From contig NZ_MODU01000004.1 of NCBI RefSeq assembly GCF_001885075.1, positions 2,666,001 through 2,730,000 of the forward strand: a DNA stretch of 64,000 nucleotides, read 5' to 3'. Of this stretch, positions 47,834 to 57,019 are shown piece by piece (position 1 is the stretch's first letter; each line of letters opens with the position of its first letter). The notes under the pieces are model-generated. The model saw nothing but the letters and a program-made list of their open reading frames with translations. It was not told the origin of the DNA and did no database searches. Origin of the DNA: Alteromonas sp. V450. GTDB taxonomy: Bacteria; Pseudomonadota; Gammaproteobacteria; Enterobacterales; Alteromonadaceae. A program made the position numbers and the translations under genes.

Positions 47834-48676
47834 ATGCCTTTACAACTTGCAGTAACAGAACAAAACGGGAGCATAAGCGAACATTTGTTGTACGAGGGGC
47901 GTACCTACCACGTAGGGCGCGCAGAGGATGCAGATATTGTTATTGCACACCCCCAAGTGTCTCGCTCACACATAGTTCTTCGCTCAACTGCAAATCGCCA
48001 AGTCACACGCCCCATATGGACGTTGGAGGATACAAGCTCTACAGGTTGTTTTACTGCACGAGGTGCGGTAAAGGCCCTAGCGCTTGAAAAGCCGCAAACG
48101 CTTCAACTTGGCCCGGTTCCTTGTAGATTCACACCTATTGAAAAAAACAACGTTGTTCAACTCGATAGTCAAAGAGAATGGCGTAAACGGCAATTACAGC
48201 AATATCAAGAACAAATACAGTCGTGCAGCAGCAGTCAGTCACTGGTAAATTTAGCGCAAGAATGCTTGGTTAATTCCCTTGGATGCGAGCGCGGTGCATT
48301 AGTGCTTTTCGACCGCATTAATAACTTTTCTATCGAGATAGGTTATCAAGATTGGATGCAGAGCGAGATTTTTACCGGTAGTCGCACACTGATTAACCAA
48401 ACCATGCAAACAAACAGTGTTCGCGCCATTGGTAATATTGCGGCTGACGAATCCCTTAACCAGCAGCACAGTATTATAAACTATGGTATTCAAGCCGCGA
48501 TTAGCGTTCCTGTATGTGTACAAGACAATCCGGTAGGCGTACTTTACGCAGATTCGATTTCAAACCGTCGTTACTTTACACAAACGGACATAGAATTTGC
48601 CACCTCACTGGCTAATCTAATCTCCATGCGTTTGTTATTCCACAAAATTGAGCATAGACTTTCTCTTATCAGTTAG
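47834..48676 (+). CDS. FHA-GAF domain protein
   Basis: 280 residues, no signal peptide. Residues about 10-95 form an FHA domain (YHVGRAEDADIVIAHPQVSR then SHIVLR, DTSSTGCFTARG), which binds phosphothreonine. Residues about 130-270 form a GAF domain (LGCERGALVLFD, PVGVLYADS). It likely reads the phosphorylation state made by the neighbouring Ser/Thr kinase. Confidence 0.92.
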   Translation: MPLQLAVTEQNGSISEHLLYEGRTYHVGRAEDADIVIAHPQVSRSHIVLRSTANRQVTRPIWTLEDTSSTGCFTARGAVKALALEKPQTLQLGPVPCRFTPIEKNNVVQLDSQREWRKRQLQQYQEQIQSCSSSQSLVNLAQECLVNSLGCERGALVLFDRINNFSIEIGYQDWMQSEIFTGSRTLINQTMQTNSVRAIGNIAADESLNQQHSIINYGIQAAISVPVCVQDNPVGVLYADSISNRRYFTQTDIEFATSLANLISMRLLFHKIEHRLSLIS

Positions 48677-48755
48677 TTCGTTTCATGTCACGCGCCTTCC
48701 CCTGATTGGAAGAGTTGTGATGATAGTATGCAAACAGTGAAGTGTGGAGAAGCCT

Positions 48756-51700
48756 TTGAACAGGCCAGACTTACCTCAATCGCAAAACAATTCGCTAAAA
48801 ACTGAAGCCTTATCATTGCAAACAAGCTTTGCAATCAATACGCTTTTGTCCAGTCGGTTTCGCATTACTGAACAACTTGGTGCTGGTGCACAAGGCGCTG
48901 TCTATTGTGCGAAAGACGAGCTCCTTGGCGTAGACGTTGCACTCAAAATCATTGAAGGTGGCGCTCAAGATCCACTAAAAATTCAAAGCATCCGCAATGA
49001 AGTAAATATTGCTCGCCAATTACAGCACCCCAATATTATACGCGTTCATGATGTATTTACTGATGGTCCTCACGCTTTTTTTACCATGGCATATGTCGAT
49101 GGTGAACCGTTATTCCAGCGCCTACAGCGCCCTGTCAGTCCTGCGGAATACGAATGTTGGCAACAACAGCTAGTAGAATCCTTGTTGGCATGTAAAGCGG
49201 TTGGCATTAAGCATGGTGATATCAAGCCCGACAATGTGTTAATTGATCATGAAGGTAACGTAAGGCTCATTGACTTTGGTATCGGTCAAGATTCTGCGCC
49301 TCAAATACAAACCAGCGGTCATCAGCATTACACAGCTCCCGAGATTGTGCAGACAGGGAATGCAAGTGAGAGCTCAGACACTTACAGCTTAGGAAAAGTT
49401 CTTGAAGATATTTTAGCCTCGGTAGAAACGTCTAAGCTGTCAGTTACACATATTTTTTGGCATAAAAAGCAGCGTTCGCTGATAAATCAACTCACCCACA
49501 GAATGCCTAACCAACGACTAGATTTAGCGTCGATTACTACCCATAACGACGCTCAAAATAGTCTTGTTGCACGGCTCACCCCAAGCGGCATCGCAGCCAC
49601 ATTTTTAGCGCTCGTTATCGTAGCCAGTGTTGTGTATGCTTTTTTCACAACGTCGGCGGCGCGATTGCCGGCAGATAAACCGGTACAGTTGGTCATATTA
49701 ACTGCGCCAAAGTACCCATTGCTCGATACCATTAATACGTTACTTCGCTACCCGCTTAGTACGCATCCAAACCTAGTACTCGACAACAGTAACGAAACCA
49801 GCACGCTTATAGACAACCTAGGCTTAACGCCTTTTGAGAACAGCAATCAACGAACCGACTTAGCAGCGATGTTGGCAGCAGATAGTGTGATGCTTATTGA
49901 TGCGACCCCGCTTGATAGCACAGCTTATATGCTTCAAGCCACTGTACTTTCAATGCCTAGCAACCTCTCTGTTTTTACCGTAACGCATAGCATCAATACA
50001 AATACACTTTCTGAAGACCTAGATAGCTTCGCGAATAAACTTATCAACGCTTTATTTAACGCAATAGGTAACGATATTTCTCCACCAGATTTACGGTACT
50101 TAGAAGCACTGGATAACGCATGGCAACAGGGAAAACAACTTAAGAATGAAGACACTATCGACGCGATAATCGCTGCAACACCCGACTATCCGGGGGGGTG
50201 GGTTGCGAAGTCACAATTAGCTCTTCAACAAGGGGATTTTGACACAGCGCGAAATGCGATTGAAACGCTTAAAACACTTCCTAATTTATCACAGTATTGG
50301 CGGCTTCAGGGCGAGCTAATTAGAGCTGAGCTAAATAACGATTTAGCGCTTGCGCAACAAGCCATCAATGCATTGGTAGATCAATATCCAGACAGGCCCG
50401 ACTTGCTCGCTACTCGCGCAGGCATATTTCAGTGGGCCGGTGAGGATGCCAAAGCAATGGAAGACTACCGTAGTGCGCTTTCTTTACGTCCAAACAACGG
50501 ACAGCTATGGTTTGAACTTGCGCGACTACAAATCATTAATGGCCAAATCGACGTAGCCACAAGCGAGTCATTAACACGTGCCTTAGTTGCCTTTCGCCAA
50601 GCAAAAGACCAAATAGGAGAAAGTTTAGTATTAAACGCCTTTGGCATTGCCTATCTACGAACAGCTGACAACGCAACGGCTGCACGATATTTTAATGAGG
50701 CATTAGCCTTAAGAGATGCAAAAACACAACCCTCAGAACGTGCAAAAACACTGGCTAACATTGCGATTGCCACGTCGCTTATTGGCGATTACGACACCGC
50801 TGAATCGTCACTACAGGAAGCCATTATACTGTTGCACGATTTAGGAGATTTAGCACAAGAGGCACATGTGAGCGACACGCTCGGCTTTATGTTTGAAGAG
50901 CGAGGGCAATATGTTCAAGCCTTAACACATTACAAGCACGGTTTAGATTTAAGAGTGCAGTTAAACGATAAAGTACTCCAACCACAAAGTATGAGTAACG
51001 TCGCATACACGCACTTTCTTATTGGAGATATCTCACTTGCTGAAATTTACTGGCAACAAGCAAAGTCTCTCTTCGAATTAAACGGCGATACATCGCATCT
51101 AATGCGGACATACCAACACCTTGCACAATTGAGTTTAGTAAAGGGAGATAACAACGCAACTACACGTTACTTAAGCCTTGTAGAAAGTCATAACGACGTA
51201 TTGCACTCTCAAGAAAAAATATATAACCACCTGCTCTACAGTTTTTTGAATTTTGCCAACGGTAATTTACAGAAAGCAATAGAACATATGACTAAAGCTG
51301 AGGCTATTGCTAAAGCGACAGACGATGCTCGAGGTGAAATTGAAGCGATGCTGTGGAAAGGGGAAATTTGTCTGTTGACAGCCGACTGGCCGTGTTTAGC
51401 ACAAAGCATAGCGTCTGTAGAGCCAATGGTTATGCCTGAATATCACGAGCAACGCGCTGTACTGAAATGGCTTACCGTCGCGCTTAAACACCATGACGGT
51501 ACGCTTAGCAGTTCCGACTCAAGCTTTTATCAATCGTTGGTTGAAGACGCAAATATCCCGGTGATGACTGAAATAAAAATTCTGCTAGATATGCAAGAAA
51601 GGTTATCACTTGGCGCGGATAGCGCTTTAATGACGAAACTGTCCACGGCGATAAAACCTACCTATTACCAGCCCTACCTTCAATGGCTTTACTTAAAAGC

Positions 51701-51893
51701 AAGCCAAGGCGATATTGCAGCGACAGAGAAACTCAAACAAAAATTGGCGCTTTACCCCACTTATTGGAGAAGTCACCTATACTATAAAGTAATACCAGGA
51801 AAGGAAAACATAGCCGATGAACTGGCAAAACGTTGGCTATCGAAGCTAACCGAAAACCAAGCAAGTGCGTACCAAAAGGCATATCTTGACTGA
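48756..51893 (+). CDS. Ser/Thr protein kinase with TPR repeats
   Basis: About 1045 residues. A GGAGA at 48746-48750 points to a TTG start at 48756; the alternative GTG at 48744 has no good ribosome site. Kinase domain: LGAGAQGAVYCAKD (P-loop), VALKII (Lys), HGDIKPDNVLIDHEG catalytic loop (HGD in place of HRD), LIDFGIG (DFG). One membrane helix (GIAATFLALVIVASVVYAFF, about residue 290) is followed by a long periplasmic or TPR-rich part (ALSLRPNNGQLWFELARLQI; AESSLQEAIILLHDLGDLAQ). Kinase inside and TPRs likely outside the cytoplasm. Confidence 0.9.
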   Translation: MNRPDLPQSQNNSLKTEALSLQTSFAINTLLSSRFRITEQLGAGAQGAVYCAKDELLGVDVALKIIEGGAQDPLKIQSIRNEVNIARQLQHPNIIRVHDVFTDGPHAFFTMAYVDGEPLFQRLQRPVSPAEYECWQQQLVESLLACKAVGIKHGDIKPDNVLIDHEGNVRLIDFGIGQDSAPQIQTSGHQHYTAPEIVQTGNASESSDTYSLGKVLEDILASVETSKLSVTHIFWHKKQRSLINQLTHRMPNQRLDLASITTHNDAQNSLVARLTPSGIAATFLALVIVASVVYAFFTTSAARLPADKPVQLVILTAPKYPLLDTINTLLRYPLSTHPNLVLDNSNETSTLIDNLGLTPFENSNQRTDLAAMLAADSVMLIDATPLDSTAYMLQATVLSMPSNLSVFTVTHSINTNTLSEDLDSFANKLINALFNAIGNDISPPDLRYLEALDNAWQQGKQLKNEDTIDAIIAATPDYPGGWVAKSQLALQQGDFDTARNAIETLKTLPNLSQYWRLQGELIRAELNNDLALAQQAINALVDQYPDRPDLLATRAGIFQWAGEDAKAMEDYRSALSLRPNNGQLWFELARLQIINGQIDVATSESLTRALVAFRQAKDQIGESLVLNAFGIAYLRTADNATAARYFNEALALRDAKTQPSERAKTLANIAIATSLIGDYDTAESSLQEAIILLHDLGDLAQEAHVSDTLGFMFEERGQYVQALTHYKHGLDLRVQLNDKVLQPQSMSNVAYTHFLIGDISLAEIYWQQAKSLFELNGDTSHLMRTYQHLAQLSLVKGDNNATTRYLSLVESHNDVLHSQEKIYNHLLYSFLNFANGNLQKAIEHMTKAEAIAKATDDARGEIEAMLWKGEICLLTADWPCLAQSIASVEPMVMPEYHEQRAVLKWLTVALKHHDGTLSSSDSSFYQSLVEDANIPVMTEIKILLDMQERLSLGADSALMTKLSTAIKPTYYQPYLQWLYLKASQGDIAATEKLKQKLALYPTYWRSHLYYKVIPGKENIADELAKRWLSKLTENQASAYQKAYLD

Positions 51894-52575
51894 TATAGAA
51901 AAAGAAATTGCAAATATAAAAGCGCTGCAATCCACCTTGCAACGTCAGCTAGATGCAGACCAAGAGGTGCTGCAACAACTGGCTAAACGATTGTGGGCAC
52001 AGCAAGAGTCCGAAAAAGCAAAGCTATCGAGAGAATTACATGACGGTATCGGACAACTGCTTACAGGCTTAACCAGGCGACTACAGGCGCTTTCTTCTAC
52101 CTCACCTGAAATTACAACGCTGCACGCTATAGCAGAAATGGCATTGAATGATGTAAGGCAGCTTTCTCGATTAATGAGCCCTACTATCCTGGATGACTTA
52201 GGTTTAAAGCCCGCACTCAACTGGTTATGTAGAAACTTATTGAGCGAAGAAAGTATTGAATATCAAACCGACATTGATATACCTGCCGACTTATCGAAAG
52301 ACATCAGCATTCTTCTTTTCAGAATTGCACAAGAAACGCTGGTTAATGCGATTAAGCATAGCGAAGCATCTTTTATCGAACTTTCAATCAATTACCATCA
52401 TAACGTTGTCAGGTTAGATATTACTGATGATGGAAAAGGTTTTGACAACAGTCACATTGAGCCAGGTATAGGCCTTTCAAGCATTCGCGACCGCGCCAAG
52501 GCGTTTAACGCAACCCTTGAAATAGATTCTGCCGTTGGACAAGGCACTAGAACAACAGTAACGGTACCTATATGA
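51865..52575 (+). CDS. soluble NarL-family sensor histidine kinase
   Basis: 236 residues, no membrane helix. N-terminal coiled coil (DIEKEIANIKALQSTLQRQL), HisKA_3 with His59 (KLSRELHDGIGQLLTG), HATPase (RIAQETLVNAIKHSEASFIE, ITDDGKGFDNSH). The frame overlaps the kinase 3' end by 29 nt from GTG at 51865; a TTG at 51886 with AAAAGG upstream is a good alternative start. A soluble kinase with no sensor domain suggests its input comes from the Ser/Thr kinase or FHA partner. Confidence 0.92.
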   Translation: MRTKRHILTDIEKEIANIKALQSTLQRQLDADQEVLQQLAKRLWAQQESEKAKLSRELHDGIGQLLTGLTRRLQALSSTSPEITTLHAIAEMALNDVRQLSRLMSPTILDDLGLKPALNWLCRNLLSEESIEYQTDIDIPADLSKDISILLFRIAQETLVNAIKHSEASFIELSINYHHNVVRLDITDDGKGFDNSHIEPGIGLSSIRDRAKAFNATLEIDSAVGQGTRTTVTVPI

Positions 52576-53201
52576 CAATTCGCGTAGTACTTGCAGACGA
52601 CCATGTCCTCATGCGTCAAGGCGTCTCTCAAATGCTTAATGCAGACCCCCACATCACTGTTGTAGGTGAGTGCGATGATGGTGTCGAACTCATCAATGCA
52701 GTGTTAAAGCAGTCACCTGATGTAATTCTAATGGACATATCAATGCCGAAAATGAGCGGGCTGGTTGCCATAGATAAAATTCTCGCTCAGCGCAATGAAG
52801 CGAAAATACTCGTTTTATCGATGCACAATGAAGTTGAGTATATTGAAGCGATGCGCGATGCGGGAGCGAAGGGTTACATTCTAAAGGAATCATCCGGTGA
52901 CTCATTGGTAGAGGCCATAAAAAAAGTGGCCGCTGGAAAAACGTGTTTTCCAGATGAGATAACACAGCCTGGAAAATCAACAACCCAAAAACACCTTTCT
53001 CCAGTAAGTGTGCTTACAAGAAGAGAACGAGAAGTATTTTTTCTTGTTGCTGCCGGTAATACCAGTAGAAAAATTGCGGAGCTTTTAGACATGAGCCTTA
53101 AAACCGCAGAAAACCATCGCAGTAATATATACAAAAAGCTTAACTTAAGTAGTTCTGCCGAGCTTATTCGAATGGCTGGCAAGGCTGGATTACTGGAGTA
53201 A
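52572..53201 (+). CDS. LuxR/NarL-family response regulator
   Basis: 209 residues. Receiver with acidic pair in LADDHVL, phospho-acceptor Asp55 (VILMDISMPKMSG) and Lys in YILKES; C-terminal LuxR helix-turn-helix (LTRREREVFFLVAAGNTSRK and MSLKTAENHRSNIYKKLNLS). It starts 4 nt inside the end of the histidine kinase (ATGA overlap), so it is its cognate regulator. It probably binds the 16-bp palindrome upstream of both proteases. Confidence 0.95.
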   Translation: MTIRVVLADDHVLMRQGVSQMLNADPHITVVGECDDGVELINAVLKQSPDVILMDISMPKMSGLVAIDKILAQRNEAKILVLSMHNEVEYIEAMRDAGAKGYILKESSGDSLVEAIKKVAAGKTCFPDEITQPGKSTTQKHLSPVSVLTRREREVFFLVAAGNTSRKIAELLDMSLKTAENHRSNIYKKLNLSSSAELIRMAGKAGLLE

Positions 53202-53227
53202 TCTACAAGGATTTTTCACAGTTGAAC

Positions 53228-53269
53228 AAAAAAGGGGAGTTTCTAATGAAACTCCCCTTACTTTTTTTG
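53228..53269. terminator. bidirectional terminator between response regulator and protease 2
   Basis: AAGGGGAGTTTC-taat-GAAACTCCCCTT with T-run on the plus side (CTTTTTTT) and A-run before it, usable from both directions. A second hairpin GGAAGGT-atcag-ACCTTCC lies at 53279-53297. Confidence 0.85.
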
Positions 53270-53304
53270 TTTGTTCGGGGAAGGTATCAGACCTTCCCTT
53301 TTTA

Positions 53305-55755
53305 TTAGTTTAGTTCCGCGTAATTCATTAGCGTGAACGCTGCCTCGCCACGTGTCATACCGTTTTGAGGATTGAAGAACGCTTTGAACGATGGCTGTAG
53401 GTCGAATGGACCTTGCTCTACAACAACGTTCACTGACATCAATCCTAGCGCAAGGGCTTGCTGCACGTAGCCTCTGTACTCTGGTGCAATCGCATTGGTA
53501 TCTTCTACCTCAATCGCTTCGCCAAATACCACTGCTACAACTTTTTCAGCATTAAAGCTTTTTGCTTCAGCTTGTAAGCCTAGCGCTTGAACCATTGAAT
53601 ATGCCATTTCTTCTTTTGTAACTTGCATGTCACTGCCGAAGAAGTCGCCATTCGCTAACATAACCGGCTGGTTCGACATTTCTAAGTCGCTAAGTACTGC
53701 ACCTGTCGCTGTCGCTGAATTAATTGCCGCAGAGAACGTTGAATCAACATCTACGTAGTTAATGGTGTTGCCATCGTTGGTTTGACGTAGGTTTGCACTT
53801 AGTGCAAGCGTATCTGCCAAGTCAACACGTGTTAGTGGCGCATCAGGCTCGAAACCATTTTCTTTACCGTCCATTAGCTCGCGTGCCACAACATATTCGA
53901 TGAACGGTTTTGCAGGGTGGTTAGCAATATCGTCTAAGCCAGAAAAGCCCGCTGTTTCAACCAAACGAATATTAACTTCGTTGGTGCCAGGCAATCCAAT
54001 ACCGTTAGTTATACCTAGCGGATCTAAAGGCAGACCACTAACACTTCCGATTCCGCGGCTGTATACTTTCCACGTACCTGGAACTCCCCTTGCTGCTGTG
54101 CCTACGGCTGAACCCAATACGGGCAAACCTATTCCTGAACCATAACGATTACCAAACGGGTCTTCCAGTACGAAAGCGGTTGCGTTTTCAATTGACGCAC
54201 TCGCTACAACCATCGAGACATCTTTGCCTACTTCGAACGTTTCTGCTGGCGCATCACCCACAGGCAAATACGTTACCGTTCTGGTGAAGCTGTCGCCTTC
54301 AACCACGTTGGCAAACGCGTTAAACTCACGGTTTTTCTTAACCGTATCACCAAAGACCTCTTCACCTTCAAGTACCGCCGTTACCGCTGCATAAGCGTTA
54401 ACATAACCGGCGCCCACTTCCCACTCGTCCATTCCTGCCATAGGGGTTGCAGTTTCTTGCAAGATACGTTTTACATCATTCCACTGTAGTTCAGGGTTTG
54501 CTTCTAACATCAGCGCAACAATACCAGATACATGAGGCGCCGCCATTGAAGTGCCGCTTGACACGGTGTAGTAAGGCAAGTGCTGAGGTTCAATCATGTC
54601 CGCATCATCAGCAGCGCTTAGCCCGCCCAAACTTGATAGCGAGGCTCTAGCAGAAATAACATCTACGCCAGGAGCAGTAACCGTAGGACGGTCTTCCCAT
54701 GTAAAAACTTCACCGTCAACAGTTACTTCGCCGCCTTTACCATCTACGCCACGAGAACTAAAGTCGGCAAGGCCACCTTGTTTATTGCCGGCCGCAACGG
54801 TAATTACCCATGGCGCCTTTTTGAAATTACCTGTGATGGTTGATTCACCAGGGCCTGAGTTACCTGCCGAGAACACAGTGATAATACCGTTATCAGCTAA
54901 TGCTTTAGTCACAACGTTTGTTGGGTCATCTGGGTTAAACTCTGTACCCACATCGCCTGTGCTGCCAAATGAATTTGAGATAACACGAATATTGTATGTA
55001 AACTGATGAGTCAAGGCGTAATCAAACCCGCCTATTGTGTCGAGAATGAATAGACCTGCACCAGAGCCGTAACCGATAATATCTGCACCTGGTGCTACAC
55101 CAGCGTGTAGACCGCTACTTCTTGAACCGTTGCCGCCCACAGTGCCTGCAACGTGAGTACCGTGGCCACCTAGAATATCGGTATTCGACACGTTTTCCTG
55201 GTAAGTTATTGGCAAGATACCACTGTAGCTGGCTAAGTTAACTTGAGCTAGAACGTTTTGCACTACGTGATTTGGAAACGCCAAGTCGCCATGCGTGCCG
55301 TCAACGCCTGAGTCATTTACCACAACGCCAATTCCTTTGCCCGAAACTGGCATACCGTTAATGCGAATATCACGGTCAGCTTGAAGCGCTTGAACACCTG
55401 TTATTTGTGTTGATTCATGGTTTTCTAACACTAGCTCGTCGTTGTTCCATACTGATACTATGTCGTCACGCTGATATAGCGCCTCAACCTGCGCTTTGTT
55501 AGCCAGCACACCAACAATCGGTACATTTCGTAAGCTAACACCGCCAGTAATACCTAGCGCTTCCAGTGCTGAAATTTGCTCAGCAGTTGCAGGTCCTTTG
55601 CCCTCGAAAGTAACAATTACTTGTTGTAGTTCTAATGGTGATGCCGCTAACGCATCTGCTAGCGTTTGATCAAATGTTTTTGCATTCGCCATGCTTGCGG
55701 GTAAAGACAATGCCACAGCGACTGATAAAATTGTTTTGTTATTAAGGAACTTCAT
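53305..55755 (-). CDS. secreted S8 subtilisin-like protease with SLH-like C-terminus (protease 2)
   Basis: 816 residues from ATG with GAGAGG upstream; the frame to 55812 has no better start. Signal peptide MKFLNNKTILSVAVALSLPASMANA. I9-like propeptide, then subtilase domain: Asp in VVVNDSGVDGTHGD, His in GHGTHVAGTV, Ser in SGTSMAAPHVSG. C-terminal SLH-like repeats (VARELMDGKENGFEPDAPLT and ALGLMSVNVVVEQGPFDLQP). Paralogue of protease 1 (matching region order and motifs) in inverted orientation. Probably secreted or surface-bound. Confidence 0.93.
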   Translation of the reverse strand: MKFLNNKTILSVAVALSLPASMANAKTFDQTLADALAASPLELQQVIVTFEGKGPATAEQISALEALGITGGVSLRNVPIVGVLANKAQVEALYQRDDIVSVWNNDELVLENHESTQITGVQALQADRDIRINGMPVSGKGIGVVVNDSGVDGTHGDLAFPNHVVQNVLAQVNLASYSGILPITYQENVSNTDILGGHGTHVAGTVGGNGSRSSGLHAGVAPGADIIGYGSGAGLFILDTIGGFDYALTHQFTYNIRVISNSFGSTGDVGTEFNPDDPTNVVTKALADNGIITVFSAGNSGPGESTITGNFKKAPWVITVAAGNKQGGLADFSSRGVDGKGGEVTVDGEVFTWEDRPTVTAPGVDVISARASLSSLGGLSAADDADMIEPQHLPYYTVSSGTSMAAPHVSGIVALMLEANPELQWNDVKRILQETATPMAGMDEWEVGAGYVNAYAAVTAVLEGEEVFGDTVKKNREFNAFANVVEGDSFTRTVTYLPVGDAPAETFEVGKDVSMVVASASIENATAFVLEDPFGNRYGSGIGLPVLGSAVGTAARGVPGTWKVYSRGIGSVSGLPLDPLGITNGIGLPGTNEVNIRLVETAGFSGLDDIANHPAKPFIEYVVARELMDGKENGFEPDAPLTRVDLADTLALSANLRQTNDGNTINYVDVDSTFSAAINSATATGAVLSDLEMSNQPVMLANGDFFGSDMQVTKEEMAYSMVQALGLQAEAKSFNAEKVVAVVFGEAIEVEDTNAIAPEYRGYVQQALALGLMSVNVVVEQGPFDLQPSFKAFFNPQNGMTRGEAAFTLMNYAELN

Positions 55756-55811
55756 AATACACCTCTCTTTGAGTACCACTTGAGTATTTATTAACCAGCC
55801 AAACAAAACCA

Positions 55812-55827
55812 TGGGGGGTTCCCCCTA
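55812..55827 (-). promoter_or_regulatory. operator shared by the two S8 protease genes (site 2)
   Basis: On the minus strand TAGGGGGAACCCCCCA, 57 bp upstream of protease 2 ATG. Near-identical to site 1 at 44200-44215 and in the same orientation relative to its gene. Confidence 0.6.
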
Positions 55828-55879
55828 TTCGAAAAACAATTAAAAAAAAGCATATGAATCAGAATGTTAAAAAGAAAAA

Positions 55880-55900
55880 AGCCCCTGCAGTGCAGGGGCT
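55880..55900 (-). terminator. minus-strand rho-independent terminator
   Basis: AGCCCCTGCA-C-TGCAGGGGCT hairpin followed on the minus strand by a T-run (complement of aaaaaa before 55880). It would end a minus-strand transcript from the ankyrin gene or a small RNA between. Confidence 0.85.
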
Positions 55901-55928
55901 ATAAAACCAACCAAATAAGAAACGGTAA

Positions 55929-56069
55929 ATGGCTGGAAGGAACGAACTCATTGTTTTTGGCTTAGTGAGTGTCGTTGTTGGGACCATCGTTGAAAAAAAC
56001 GTAACAGCAGCGACCTTCTTTACTCTTTACGCTGTGAAGGCGACAAAGCTTTTATTCGACAACCACTAA
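55929..56069 (+). CDS. possible 46-residue small membrane protein
   Basis: ATG frame MAGRNELIVFGLVSVVVG... with one hydrophobic helix (ELIVFGLVSVVVGTIV) and C-terminus ending KLLFDNH. Upstream AAGAAACGG is a weak ribosome site. On the opposite strand a transcript ending at the 55880 terminator could overlap it. Low confidence. Confidence 0.3.
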   Translation: MAGRNELIVFGLVSVVVGTIVEKNVTAATFFTLYAVKATKLLFDNH

Positions 56070-56254
56070 TTTGCTCGCGTTTGTCTACGTCTTGTCTTTA
56101 ATGCGTAGCTTTATAAGTCTTTATTTTTAGTGCATTTACGTCAAATAATACCCTTTAGAATGACGAAAGATATAGGTGAATGCACCTAGAAAAGGTTTGG
56201 AAAAAAATTGCGGGTATTAAGAGCCTCGAGGTGCCATCGTTTATTCAGCGATCT

Positions 56255-56869
56255 TTATTGAGATTCTGTGGTTAGCCGTGTGGCTAACCCGTAGTTGCCT
56301 TGAGAAAGCGCAATATCTGCTACGGTATTACCTGATTTATCGACATGCTTCGGATCTGCACCTTTATCGATAAGCGTATTGATAATTTCTTGTCTATCGA
56401 AAAGGCTTGCAAACATCAACGCCGTTTGGCCTTGCTCGTTTTCTTCATCTATATCGCAATCAGCAAAAACCAGTCGCTTAGCTACACTAACGTGACCTTT
56501 AAATATGGCCCCCATGAGTGCGGTGTTTCCGCGGTTGTCTTCTTGACATGGGTTGGCATTAGCTTCGCTGATAAGAAAGTTCACGGTGTCGGTATGCCCA
56601 TGGTACGCCGCAAGAATAAGTGCGGTGTAGCCTTTTTCATCGGCTACATTTACATCTAGGCCGGCTTGATAAAATGCATCTAGCATGGCGCTATCGCCTT
56701 CTCGCGCTGCATCAAAATAGCGTGCTTTTAAGGTCTCTGTATCAGGTCTAATTGAACTTTGTTGTGTATTAGCGTGAGTGGTTGCGTCGGTTGCGGCACC
56801 AGTATAAAAACTAGTGAAGGTGGCAACGACGAACAATACTGCCGTAAGTGTTTGCTTTAAGAAAGACAT
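56255..56869 (-). CDS. exported ankyrin-repeat protein (AnkB-like)
   Basis: 204 residues with signal peptide (MSFLKQTLTAVLFVVATFTSFYTGA), then four ankyrin repeats (KGYTALILAAYHGHTDTVNF, RGNTALMGAIFKGHVSVAKR, QGQTALMFASLFDRQEIINT, SGNTVADIALSQGNYGLATR). In Pseudomonas AnkB is needed for full activity of the adjacent catalase KatB; here it lies downstream of katB in the same direction. The catalase is now broken, so the ankyrin gene may be orphaned. Confidence 0.88.
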   Translation of the reverse strand: MSFLKQTLTAVLFVVATFTSFYTGAATDATTHANTQQSSIRPDTETLKARYFDAAREGDSAMLDAFYQAGLDVNVADEKGYTALILAAYHGHTDTVNFLISEANANPCQEDNRGNTALMGAIFKGHVSVAKRLVFADCDIDEENEQGQTALMFASLFDRQEIINTLIDKGADPKHVDKSGNTVADIALSQGNYGLATRLTTESQ

Positions 56870-57019
56870 TGTGCCCCCTTACTTATATATCTAAATTTGG
56901 TTACTACTAAACTGTTTTCAGTAAAGCTGTTCCAGAAAGATTGTTATAGAAAAATGGTTTGAGAAAAATGGGAGTTACTCAATACTGTGATGTAACTCCC
57001 AAGCCTATTGCTACTTAGC

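Larger units (their letters stand above)
55756..56254. other. region between protease 2 and the ankyrin gene
   Basis: Contains the protease operator (55812-55827), a minus-strand terminator (55880-55900) and a candidate small frame or small RNA (see those entries). Confidence 0.6.

Noticed and set aside
53279..53297. GGAAGGT hairpin as a separate terminator
   Set aside because: It is next to the stronger bidirectional terminator at 53228-53269 and cannot be told from it; listed only in passing.
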